NCBI RefSeq assembly: GCF_009389715.1
Contig: NC_052392.1
Coordinates: 34,641,144-34,705,143 of the forward strand
Direction: 5' to 3'
Source of the DNA: Phoenix dactylifera
Lineage: Eukaryota; Streptophyta; Magnoliopsida; Arecales; Arecaceae
DNA length: 64,000 bases
Made by a program: the position numbers and the translations under genes. A model generated the notes under the pieces. The model did no database searches. It saw only the letters and a program-made list of their open reading frames with translations, and was not told the origin of the DNA. Positions 24,138 through 35,700 of this stretch are shown piece by piece; the first letter of the stretch is position 1; the number at the start of each line of letters is the position of its first letter.

Positions 24138-24605
24138 GGCCCTATTTGATAGAGTTGTTGCAGTAGAGATTTTTGAAATAGAGCTTTTATTAAAAGTTAT
24201 TTGTTGTTTGGTAAGTACATTTGTAAAGTGCTATGAAATTTTAATATATGTTTGACAAGCAAGCTAAAAAAAGTACTTTTAGTATGACAAAATGACCATA
24301 AAGAATATTGCATAATATTATATAATAAAGTATAATAAAATATAATATATATTAATATATAAATATATGATATAGTATAATATTACTGTAATATAATATA
24401 ATATTATTCTAATATAGTTAATATAATATTGTATACTATAGCATAATAATATAGCATAATTTGATATTATATAACATAGCATATCAATGTATTATAATAT
24501 AATATAATATTATATTATATTTATAGTATAATATAATATTTTGATATAAAATATTATAATTATTATCAATTTATATTAATATTTTATTAATATAATACTT
24601 TTAGG
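24138..24605. mobile_element. Truncated relative of the Harbinger-like elements, reverse orientation
   Basis: GGCCCTATTTGATAGAG starts at 24138 after TAA. The following sequence (CAAGCTAAAAAAAGTACTTTTAG...ATGACCATAAAG) is the reverse complement of the right-hand part of copies 1 and 2 (CTTTATGGTCATTTTGTC...AAAAGTACTTTTTCAGTTTG). An AT-rich body follows to about 24605. No second terminal repeat was found, so it appears truncated. Confidence 0.65.
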
Positions 24606-25493
24606 AACTAATTTTTGAAAAAATATAAAGGCACACAATTATACTTGCAAAAGTGAGATTTTACGATTCTTTTCTTTCCAATACTTTTCTTGTTCCTGCT
24701 TTTTTCATACACAATGAGATATTATAGATTGGTTTAGATAAATACTAAATTCCAAAAATACGTCTGTGCAACATCAGATATAATAGAATATCAAATATAA
24801 TAATACCTTGATTACGTGGCAAAGGAAAAAAGGCAAAAAGCCAAGACCAGTTAGGGTTTTTTGTTTGTTGGGACTTCTGCAGATTTCTTTCTTCATGCAT
24901 TATAATATAAAGGGATACTTTATGTAATTATATGATTTTATCATGGATATTTTGATTTAAAAGGAAAAATTTTATAAACCTAAAACAACTTTCCAACTTC
25001 TCGATTTGTTTTGTTAAATATTTTTATTCCATTCAAAAAAAAAAATTGGAAGGTTAGAAAGTAATTTTTGACGCACTAAATATTCTGCCAAATGGACCTA
25101 AGTTCAAAGCCCGGCAAAGAAGAACTTGCAGTTGGCCAGTGTAAAAAAAAGTTCATTTATAAACTCAGTATATATCAATATTAAAAAAAAAAGAATTTGC
25201 AGTAGACCTCGAGAAGACAAGATATCAATATTGTTAAGGGTGGTTCCAACGGCATCACCCGCGTTTTAACTCAGATGACCGTTACAACGTATTTATTCGG
25301 AATATGGTAGAAAAGAAATCACCGAACAGCGCAGATTAAACAAAAAAAGAAGGAAGGAAGAGAGGGGAAAAAAGGAGAGAGACAAAGTTGAGTTTGGGAG
25401 ATCCATGGTTGGTTTAGTGATAATTCGAGAGCTTTCCAATTGAAGAAGAAGAAATGTTGGCGCTGCCGCCCCTCTCTATTCTCTTCCTGAGCT
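24606..25493. other. 5' flank of the PPR gene
   Basis: AT-rich sequence with no recognised exon or repeat. The short leader just before 25494 includes an in-frame TGA at 25488-25490, which fixes the start codon. Confidence 0.5.
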
Positions 25494-27563
25494 ATGAATT
25501 TTGAGGCAATTACAAGAGCTTTACGCCATTGTGGGCGAGTTCTTGCCATCGGCCATGGAAAATCACTCCATGCCCAACTGATAAAACAAGGATTTTGTAG
25601 AGATGTCTTCGTTGCAAATAATATAGCGGCTATGTACGCTGATCTCAACTTATACGATGCTGCGCAGAGGTTGTTCGATGAAATGCCCGAGAGAAATGTG
25701 GTCTCATGGACTACCTCAATTTCAGCACATATCCGTGCCGGCAATCCTGCTGAGGCATTGAGAGTCTTTTCCTGGATGCTGGGTAATGAGACGGAAGAAC
25801 CCAACAGCTTCACGTTTTCTGCCGCTCTGAAGGCTTGCAGTATGGTTGGGAATCTCGAATTGGGTAAGTGGATCCATGAGCAAGTTTTGAGAGCTGGGCT
25901 GCAGTCTGATGCTGTTTTGATGAATGCTGTTCTTGATATGTACTTAAAATGTGGGAGCTTGAATGATGCTCGAAGAGTTTTTGATTGGTTTTCTTCAGTT
26001 AACTCTACTTCATGGAATACAATAATTGCTGGCTATTCTCGAGAAGGCAATATGGTTGAGGCAGAGGCCCTATTCCTTCAGGTTCCTGAACCTAATGCTG
26101 TCTCATATAACACCATGATTGCTGGATTTGCACAATTAGAGAGTCCGAAAGCATTAGATTATGTTAGCATGATGCATAAAGAGGGCTTTAAACTTGATCA
26201 TTTCACCTTTCCTTGTGCTCTCAAGACCTGTGGCAGCCTAAGATTTGAAAAAATGGGACAACAGATTCATACCTACATAGTCAAGTGTGGTTACAAACCA
26301 AGCCTTTTTGTTGGGTCATCACTCATTGACATGTATGCAAACTGTGGTCAGATGATTGATTTTATAAAGGTATATGATGAATACTCAAGCTACAAAGGGT
26401 TCAATTATGAACGACTACCACTACTGAATTCAATGCTTTCTGGATTTGCTATCAATAGATATCACAGGCAGGCGCTTGATCTTGTTTCGGAGATCCACAG
26501 AATGGGCATTGGACTTGATGCCTTTACTCTTTCGAGTGCCTTAAGGGTTTGTATTAACCTGCGGAATCTGAGAATCGGGCTTCAAGTCCATGGTTTGATA
26601 GTCACTAATGGATGTCACACAGATCATGTTGTTGGCAGTGTTCTTGTTGATCTTTATGCCAAATGTGGATATCTGGAAGATGCATTGAGATTGTTTCATG
26701 GGCTTCCTCACAAGGATGTAATTGCATGGGCTGGACTAATTGCTGATTGTGTTCAACATGGGTCAAATTATTTAGCATTTTCTTTATTCAAAGATACGAT
26801 GAGTACAAAAATTGAAGCAGATCATTTTATTGTCTCAAGTGTTCTTAAAGCTTGTTCGGTTCTAGCATGGGCTCTAGGTGGTAAACAGGTTCATGCTTAC
26901 AGCATCAAGGGAGGGTTTGATTCAGAAAGCATCACTAGTGCTTCTTTAATTGATATGTACTCAAAATGTGGGAATATTGATGATGGACTTAGAGTGTTTG
27001 AGTCTGCAGCAGAGAAGGATACTATTTGCTGGACAGGAATGATCTTGGGATGTGGGTACAATGGTAGAGCAACAGAAGCAATTGAGCTCTTTGAAAAGAT
27101 GTTGAAATCAGGGGTGGAACCCAATGGGATCACTATACTGGGTGTTCTTTCCGCTTGTAGACATGCTGGATTGGTTGAGGAGGCATCCAGGTTTTTCAAG
27201 GCCATGAGAGAGAGGCATGGACTAGAGCCAAGTTTAGAGCATTATTGTTGCATGGTAGATATTCTTAGCCGAGCTGGATGTGTTGAAGAGGCCAAGCAGC
27301 TGATCTCTAGTATGCCTTATGAAACTGATGACGTGATACATAACTCATTGCTCGGGGCTTGTTTGATCGATCAGAATAACCTTGCAAAACTTACTTCACT
27401 AGATTTGCTTCCATCATCATCTCATGATACATCCGGGAATGTTACCCTGTCAAATATTTTTGCGAGCCTGGGCATGTGGGATGCTTCAGCTAAGTTTAAA
27501 GAGGCAATAAAAAGAGTTGACATAAAAGAAGCAGGAAGAAGCTGGATTGAAGTTAGGTTTTAA
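25494..27563 (+). CDS. Pentatricopeptide repeat protein, PLS class with E domain (At4g08210-like)
   Basis: One uninterrupted frame of 689 residues, with an in-frame stop two codons upstream of the ATG. Degenerate P, L and S repeats run from about residue 38 to 600; recognisable cores include NVVSWTTSISAHIRAG, LMNAVLDMYLKCGSLNDARR and SLIDMYSKCGNIDDGLRVFE. An E-type tail follows (about 608-689), ending GRSWIEVRF, with no DYW deaminase. Such proteins act in mitochondria or plastids, binding RNA and usually specifying C-to-U editing sites with a deaminase supplied in trans. The opening ITRALRHCGRV...GKSLHAQLIKQG resembles Arabidopsis At4g08210, which I suggest as the likely orthologue without alignment. 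A classical transit peptide is not obvious. Lack of introns is normal for the family. Confidence 0.93.
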   Translation: MNFEAITRALRHCGRVLAIGHGKSLHAQLIKQGFCRDVFVANNIAAMYADLNLYDAAQRLFDEMPERNVVSWTTSISAHIRAGNPAEALRVFSWMLGNETEEPNSFTFSAALKACSMVGNLELGKWIHEQVLRAGLQSDAVLMNAVLDMYLKCGSLNDARRVFDWFSSVNSTSWNTIIAGYSREGNMVEAEALFLQVPEPNAVSYNTMIAGFAQLESPKALDYVSMMHKEGFKLDHFTFPCALKTCGSLRFEKMGQQIHTYIVKCGYKPSLFVGSSLIDMYANCGQMIDFIKVYDEYSSYKGFNYERLPLLNSMLSGFAINRYHRQALDLVSEIHRMGIGLDAFTLSSALRVCINLRNLRIGLQVHGLIVTNGCHTDHVVGSVLVDLYAKCGYLEDALRLFHGLPHKDVIAWAGLIADCVQHGSNYLAFSLFKDTMSTKIEADHFIVSSVLKACSVLAWALGGKQVHAYSIKGGFDSESITSASLIDMYSKCGNIDDGLRVFESAAEKDTICWTGMILGCGYNGRATEAIELFEKMLKSGVEPNGITILGVLSACRHAGLVEEASRFFKAMRERHGLEPSLEHYCCMVDILSRAGCVEEAKQLISSMPYETDDVIHNSLLGACLIDQNNLAKLTSLDLLPSSSHDTSGNVTLSNIFASLGMWDASAKFKEAIKRVDIKEAGRSWIEVRF

Positions 27564-29728
27564 AGGTATCTTGCTATGCTTGCTATATCCTATTTTATGG
27601 ATGACATTCCCCAATTGGTGGAAGTAATTAACAGCCAAATAGCTTTGCCATCAGGGATAATGCTTTCCCCAAATTTCTTATGAGGCACAAATGTTATCAG
27701 GAAGTGACAGAAAAGAGCTTTTATTGGAAGAAAATAAATCTACCCCACTCAAGTATTTTTGGAGTATAATTTGAGGGATTTTTGATCTGGTGGGTTAGTT
27801 GAACCTGACATGAGGCTATGGAAGTTTGAACATAAAAGGTACTTCCTTGATAGCCTTTTTCATTTTTCTTTGTTTTTTAAAAAACCCTTCCTTCTTCCTT
27901 TGTTTTTTTTAAGCTATTCCATCATATGATTGTTTCATAGACTGATAGAAGTAGGTTTAGTTTGTCCTCTCTATTCATCTTAGATTGATGCTAATATCTG
28001 TTCTTTCTTTTTGTGAGTATGATAGTAAATCTATTACTTGAGCATGAACTGTAGATAGATACACGAGTGTGCTATCCATCAGTTTGCATAATCCAAAAAA
28101 AAGTTGGAAGTCTCCCCTAGGAATGCTAGTGTTAAATATACAAGAGGTTGTAAAACACTATCAAGTTCTGGTTTGGCCCTTTCTTGATATAGAACAGTGC
28201 ATCAATCTTCTCAACAATGTTTTTTTTCTTTATTTTTTTTTTACACTAAGAATTAAAAACCTATTCTGTGTCATATTATTCTTCTCGCATCTATCATTCA
28301 GAGAAGACATAACTTACATAACTGGTGACACCTGACCTGTGTGACCTGTCGAAAGGATGCTGCTTTCATGACATCAAAGGAAGAAATTGCATCTCTGTCA
28401 CATTTTAAAAGGGGAAGTTTGGCCTGAAATATAAGATCCCAAGCATGACTCCTAAACCTCCATGCTAACTTTTTCATGTAACTTAAATATTTTTACCCTG
28501 CAGGGAATGACCATTTGATACCAGAATAGAGTTGTGTGAAAAATCTGATAGGCACCAGCCAAATGAACATGTGAAATATTTTCTTCCAAATTGGTTAAAG
28601 TTGGTGTTTATTGCTTGAGATTCACTAAATGAAGGGAGGTTATGAACACTCGAGGTCCATGTTTCTGAATTTGTGAGCAAGCCACACCAAACATCAGATC
28701 ATGATATGCCCTTGGGAAGGAGTTTTCTTTTGTGCAATCTCATGGTGTTCATGTCTGTATTATCAATTGTTCTTTCTAGTTGAAATCTCATGTTTTTACA
28801 ATAAGAATTATGTGCTTTGCAGATATCTGGGTTCACAATGGAAATTTCACGGGCCAAGCTTGTACAAGTCAAAAGGCAAGGTAGTTCTTTGTGGTATTCA
28901 TACATAGTTAAAGAGACGTTGGAAATGATCTAAATTTATGTATGCTATCACTTATCTCGTGTATGATACAAGAGTCCAATTATCATTTACAAACCTAGGA
29001 CATCCATTTTCTGAAGTAAATAAAATGCACCGGTTGTCATCTTCTTCCTTTAAAGGTTGCTGTGATATTATAGCAGCATCTCCCAACTGGTCGGGCTCTT
29101 CTTGGCATGGGTAGAGCTAATGGATGCATTACCCCAAAGAAAAGGATGGCATTTACTAGGCCTCCACCAGATCAAACTTGGTCTCTCACATGGTTGTCTG
29201 TGTTATCTTCCCTTTTCTTTTGGATAAGATTGAGCCATCATTTCTTAGTTTATGGTTGATGTTTGATTCAGTTAATTTACATACCATGCTTTATCATTTT
29301 GATCTGAGTTCATTAGTTCCATCATTAGAGATATCATCTAGTATTGTCTATTCTGAGAGCTAAATGCGTATAGTATTAATAAATATTAGTTTTATAATTT
29401 CAAATTATTCAGTGTATTAGGTGTTGAGATCTTTGTATCTGTTATTGTAATGGATTCCATATGTGATTCATTACAAATCCATATATGTTCAAATGTAAAT
29501 GTACACAATCAACATCTAGTTCTCTTGCATCACTTGAATGGAGATTAGAACTAAATGACAACTGAATCACATTGATTATTGAGGAATAATGAATCAATTC
29601 TAGCTTACAAAAACACTAGTCTGTTATATACTTTAACTGCTGCTAGTGAATCATGATCACTTCCACAGATAAGGTACTTCATGCCTCTTCATTATTCTTA
29701 ACATCAAGGCATTTACTTATTCTGTATT
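27564..29728. other. Intergenic region between convergent PPR and DUF639 genes
   Basis: Both genes end into this 2.2 kb stretch, so it should hold their 3'UTRs and poly(A) signals. Short open stretches at 28069-28335 and 28483-28905 show no family. No transposon ends were recognised. Confidence 0.5.
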
Positions 29729-32700
29729 TCATGCACCATGTCTTGGCAGTACTTCATTTCTTTGCATTCTTTCAGAATTTGAATCATTGGTGTACTTGAG
29801 AATGCTTTCTGAGGAGTCAGTTTCATCACTTTCATACGGTAGTACGACCACAGGGGCAGCATGAACAGATGCCCAACGCTCCTGTATAAAGCTCCTAAAT
29901 TTCAATACCATTTCCCTTCGGAAATCTAGCTCCCTTGTGAAGATATCAAGGAGGAAAAAAGCAAGAACGTATTTGAAAGGAACCACAAGGAGAATAGCTG
30001 CAGCACCAAGCAGCACAAGGGCAACCTGTGTAGTTATCTGCAAGAAAAACCAGACGCGGCAAATTGTAAGTCATCTCAAAAAACCTTAGATCCAAAGTAG
30101 CTTTAAGCTCATTTGGTGGCTGCTAAATCAAATGTTTAAACAGTATCAAGACATTGAAATTTGAAAGCATATGTAAGTTGAACTTGCTATGCATGCACTT
30201 ATTAAGGAACATGCAGGTTTTTTGCAGCCATTGTGGGATTGTCTGTTAACTGGAAACAAATATTATGCTATTGATGTGCTGAAGCAGCTAGATGGAAAAA
30301 CCAGCTATTGTGATCCACAATAGCTGGTCCATTTGTTTGAGCCCTACCATTAGCTGGGGGCTCTCACAGGTTAGGACTGTGTGTCCTGCATGCACTGCTG
30401 GATGGCAAGCAGTGACAGTGAAGACAAGGCTGACCATCCTACTACTTGTATGAACAGAATAAATGCTGCCAGATTCCCATTTACTCCCAGCTAATTGTAA
30501 GGCCAGCTAGCCTTTTTGGCTTTTCCTTACTGGGTAAAATTTATTTAATATTCATACAGTTATTATTTGGAGGGAGAGGCAGATTTGGTGCCAGAGGATA
30601 TGGCCTTTCTTATATTTCATCCTTCAAATTTTAGCTGATATTGTCGATAAAGCTTGTGTTAGGAGTTAGAACCCATCACAAAGTAGAGGTCCATTATTAA
30701 TCAGTAGTTAGAATATGATCTTGTCTTGCAACTATTATAACCAAGAAATGGCATTGTGGCTGAAAGAGGAATGATGATTTGCCTTCTATGCTTTGAGATT
30801 GTTGAGAATGTGCATTATTGCTTCTTATTGTTGGTAGGCATATACATCTAGTATTCTATTAAACAAAGTTTTAAATCCTGTAGAACGGGACTGTCCCGGT
30901 TTCTCCATGGAATGGGGCACCCCGCTTCTGGCCCCATCCTAGCGGCAGTTCCGGTCATGAAATCTGGTAAATATCCTCCATCGCTCTCCCCTTCTTTCCT
31001 TTTTCTTCTTCTTCTTTCTTCACTTTTTCCTTTTCTTTATTTTTCCTTTCTTTCTTTCCTCTTTCTTCTTCTCTCGTGTATGGATGGGTTTCAGAGTCTT
31101 GAACCTGTCCCGGTCTCATTTTCTCACAACAACAAGACGGGATGGCTGGGACGCGCCCCCCCATTGGTGGGACTTAAAACCTTGTTATTGAAAGTGGAGA
31201 GGATCATTATTGAAGGTATAGAATGAAAAGTTAACGTGATATAAAGACTGACCCCAAACGAAAGCAAGACTAATTTCTGATCGAGGATGTTGGAGAACAA
31301 AATCAAGCTGAGGTACTTAAAACATAAAGAGTCCATTACATTCTTCGAATTTCTTCTCTCCATTTTTGAGGATAATTTAAAAGATTCTTTTTCACTGCTC
31401 AAACTTGGTGCCAACAACCTCGAGATGATCATGTAGGAAAACAAGAAGTTGAAGGTTTATCCATTCCACAATGGACTTAAAGTGGACTGGAATAATTAAT
31501 ATCTCCAAGGAAGTTTCTCTTGGACTTCCCCCTTCTCGTGAGGTTGAAAAGGTACCACGAGTATTATGCGGATTATCTATCTAGTGAAACCCAGTATCGC
31601 TTTAAAATTCTAGAATCATCAAATATTTGCTTAACAAACCGAAGCGTGCTTAACCAAAATTTTATTTAAAAAAATCTAAAGTATACTATAAAATGCCTGA
31701 TAAATTAATGCATTCTCATTTTTGACATTATCGTAGCTGCACCAGGTAACCTTGCAAATGCAATCTCCTAACTCTTAGTTAATGAAGTCTCACCCTGCAA
31801 AGTGGGCTCTCCATACTGGTTGCACCAAGGCGCAAGGGTTATGTTCAAATCCTTGGATGGTGTTTCCCAAGAGCTTAGCATGGGTGATTTCTAGCATCAT
31901 TTCTTCCAGTCTGTCAGTGGTGCTCCTATTGTAATTTTTTTTAATTAAAAAACGAAGGATAGCCCCTATATTAAATTGTAAAATAGAAAAAATAGCTAGG
32001 CTACAAAAATAGTGTATTTATATACTTTTGATCGATCTTTTGAATGTTATAACTGCATTCATAAGATATGTAGCAGAAAGGGCCAGGAGTGAATGCATAA
32101 ATAGACTAAAATAGTAAAGTACCACCAAGAAGAAATTCTTACTTGACAAACCTATAAAGAGAGAGAATCTAAAAGCAAATATTATTGACAATTAAATGTT
32201 AATGGTTAGCTTTTTTTAACAATTGGCTACAAAATGTTATAAAAGTCTAAAGAAGTAACAAAAGGCTGGTGGTGATAAAGGTAGAAATGATAGATGTTTC
32301 AGAACAGTTATCACTATCAAGAACATTAACAATCTAAAACGAAATTCAGTTTTATATTAGGTATATTTGGTTTCAGATACCTATAAAATCATAGGATGCC
32401 TCATTAGATTGTACAATAAGCAAGTCTGCTACTTACAAATGAAATTAGGTCTATGTTGTCACATACCTCGGGTTGACCTGATAAGATGATTGTTCGAATC
32501 TTCAGAAGCGAAACATTCAGGTTCTGGAGATAAGTTTCCAAGTCTGCCATTGCTTCTTTAAGAGCTATGATCTTTTGGATTGTGTTCGAGGGTGGTTGAT
32601 CATGTATTGTAACTTTACCAAAAGATCTCCCCAACCGGCCTTGCTCTTTAAGCCCCTTAAGCAATAGCATTGCAGTAGCCATAATCATTAAACTCACTGG

Positions 32701-35700
32701 GAAAACATATGAGAGCAGATTTCTGACAGGAAGAATCATAGAAAAGGTCATAAAATAGCATATAATATTACATAGAAAACTAAAGATATATTCTAAAGCA
32801 GCATGATTGATTGATATAGAAGCAAAAACAAAACAGAAAGCAGCACCTATTTTGAAGATAAATAATTGCTAAAGAGTTTGAAACTAAGAAATTAATTCTT
32901 GGTATTTGTAAACACGTGTACATTCTACATGTGTGATACCCATGGTTACCCCTTAGGTTCAGATATAGTTAGGTGTTGAAAAGGCATTTATAAATGCATG
33001 GCCGATAAATATTATGAGCTCACAATTCTTTCTTCACTCAAATTCTAAGAGTAGTCTCAAGGACCTAAATTGTAATTCTACTGTGTTCTGAGTTCCACTT
33101 GGATCTCAGTAATTAAATGAGTTGCCCCATGAGAAATGGAAGTACTAAAGCATGTTATTGTATAAATTTGATAAGAAAAGGGCTGCTTGCTCGGAATCAT
33201 TGGATACGTACCATATTGATAAGATGAAAATACAGAAACAGTATGTTAGTAGTTTGTCTCAGTAAATTATATTATTCATCCACTGCTTACAAAGTTTGAT
33301 TCTGTCTTGGAATAATCAACATAATGGTTAAATAGGAGTCATTGGTAAGGGAAAGGAGAAAAAGATATAGGAATCTAAAACCAATAGAAGAAAATGAAGG
33401 GACTTTAATTCCATTTCAACAAGATCAGAGTGGAGAAGAAAAACTGATTCGAAGGATTAGGCAGGAGGGGGAATTAATGGGTCAGAAACTTCTTTTTCCA
33501 TAATATTGAGGAGAAGAAGAATTAAAAATATCTACAAAACAACAATTTTCAATTTTCAGATCTCCATGGAGCCAATATTATAATAGTCTTGTATCAATCC
33601 AGATAAATTCTATAATAAATTGATGACTTCCTTGTTCCAACTTTTAGGAAAGAAGTCAACATATGTGCACATAAAAGAATTCTTTTAATAGAAACAAAGT
33701 TTAACCTTATTTTTACACATTCAAGTTGACTTGTGATTTGTGAACCAACAACAGAAACCAAACCTAATTTTCTTGTTTAGATCCTCCAACCACCCTACTT
33801 CCACAGAAACAAGAAGTAGAACATAATGATTTGCTAGATTAGATGGATGGGAATTAATGGATGGGAACAGCCTATTATTCTTGGATAAGTAAGAAGAAGT
33901 AGGACCAACAAAAATTAATGGAAAAAGATCGAATGATTAAGATGTACTAGGTCATACCCTAACAATAAAAGTGGAATTATCCTAAGGGCTGTGAGGAAGC
34001 CAGCTACATAGATAGACCTGTTTAAACCTTATCTATCTCCTTACCCTTCTCTTTGGCCGACAGCGGCCGAGGATCAGGTAGGATCTTTCCCTTCCTCAGC
34101 GGCATCTGGCTTGCCGCTGGAAGGTTCTGTTCTTCTTCAGGGAACCCAAGGTCTTCTTTTGAAGAAGAGGAATCGCTTTCGACATTGAATCCAGAATAAC
34201 ATACTAGTATCTGTAAGGCCAGAAAATTGTATCCTGGGAATATTGAAGCTAGCCCTTTATACAGTCATTTACTTATCAACAAGATCTCCCAGTACACTGA
34301 AATTGGCCTCTGTTTTTCTGACTCTGGAAACTTATAAACAGATGAATACCTTGAGAAGTAAACATGCGCCCTAGCTAAATAACATAATGAGGGCAGACGG
34401 ATATAGTCCATTTTATGGAAAAGGTGTGGTAGCACATACACCTAAAAGAAAGCAACCAAGAAAAACATATGCTACTATAAATGGTTAAAATTCATAATTC
34501 TTGCAAAGCCTGAGCTTCAATGAGAACTTGGATTGGGCAAAGACCTACACCTATCATGACAGGGGCAACATTGAGCTTTTATCTGACATTCAAGCCTATA
34601 ACTTCCAAGCAAGAGAGTCAGGATTGTAGATCTCTTATCATCAGTCTAAAAATCTCATTAGCCATCTGAGACCTTGATCCAAAAACATTTGTTCCACATA
34701 AGTTCTCTACAACTATTTTCAATATCCTAGCAAACACCAAATCTATTAGAGTGAAATCTTTTAAAGTAAAAGCAAATAAATTTTGTCAATCAAACTTGAA
34801 ATACAGCAGATATTCAGAAACAGCACTTCCGAATGTACATTTAGTGTGATACATAATTCCATCGGACAATTGTCATGTGGAAAAGGGGGATCCCATCTAT
34901 GAGGGATCCTGTCCAAGAAAATAAATGGTGCAATGTCACCCAGAAGTAATTAATGTTTCTATTTGCCTTCTTTTCTGATCCGAATTCTTTATGAGACTGT
35001 ATTAAACATCAAGCATTGAAATAAAACTGCTTACCTAAATATAATGGTATAGGCAAATACAAGAAAAGTAATAGTCAGTCGTGGCTCTTCCCAGCACTTT
35101 AGTTTGTCAAACTTTTTGGCAACAACCACAAATGGAAGCATAAGCTCCTGAATTTCCAAAAAAAAAGAATAAATTATCTTACTGGTGATATAGAGATAAT
35201 GGCACTTTATTTCAACAATGAACAAGCTAGGACCACTTAGAGTAAATGGCACTTTATTTCAACAATGAACATGGAAGGAGCTTAGAAGGTAGGATTCCAT
35301 TTAGAGAAAACGGCACTTTATTTCAACAATGAACAAGTTAATACCACTTGATAAAAAGGATGATATTAAAAATACCAAATAGAATTTGAAAGTTCTCATT
35401 ATGTGAATAAAGATGAAATATAAAAATATTTCTGCATATGCTTGAGCATCATACACCAGTCCATAAGCCCATAAACTTTCCTCCTACTTCTGTAACAAAT
35501 TTGGATTTCTTTGCCTGCATCTGTTCTTCGTAGTGATCCAAATAACAATATAGTCACTCGGATATCAAAAGCCCCTTGAGTTTTACTAAGACTTCATTTT
35601 CATTTGAAATCTCACAAAGCCACTTGACATGCAGTTGTTTATTTCAGTTGATCCCTAACACTTATTTTCCAATATTTTCTACATTAAAAAAAAAACATTA

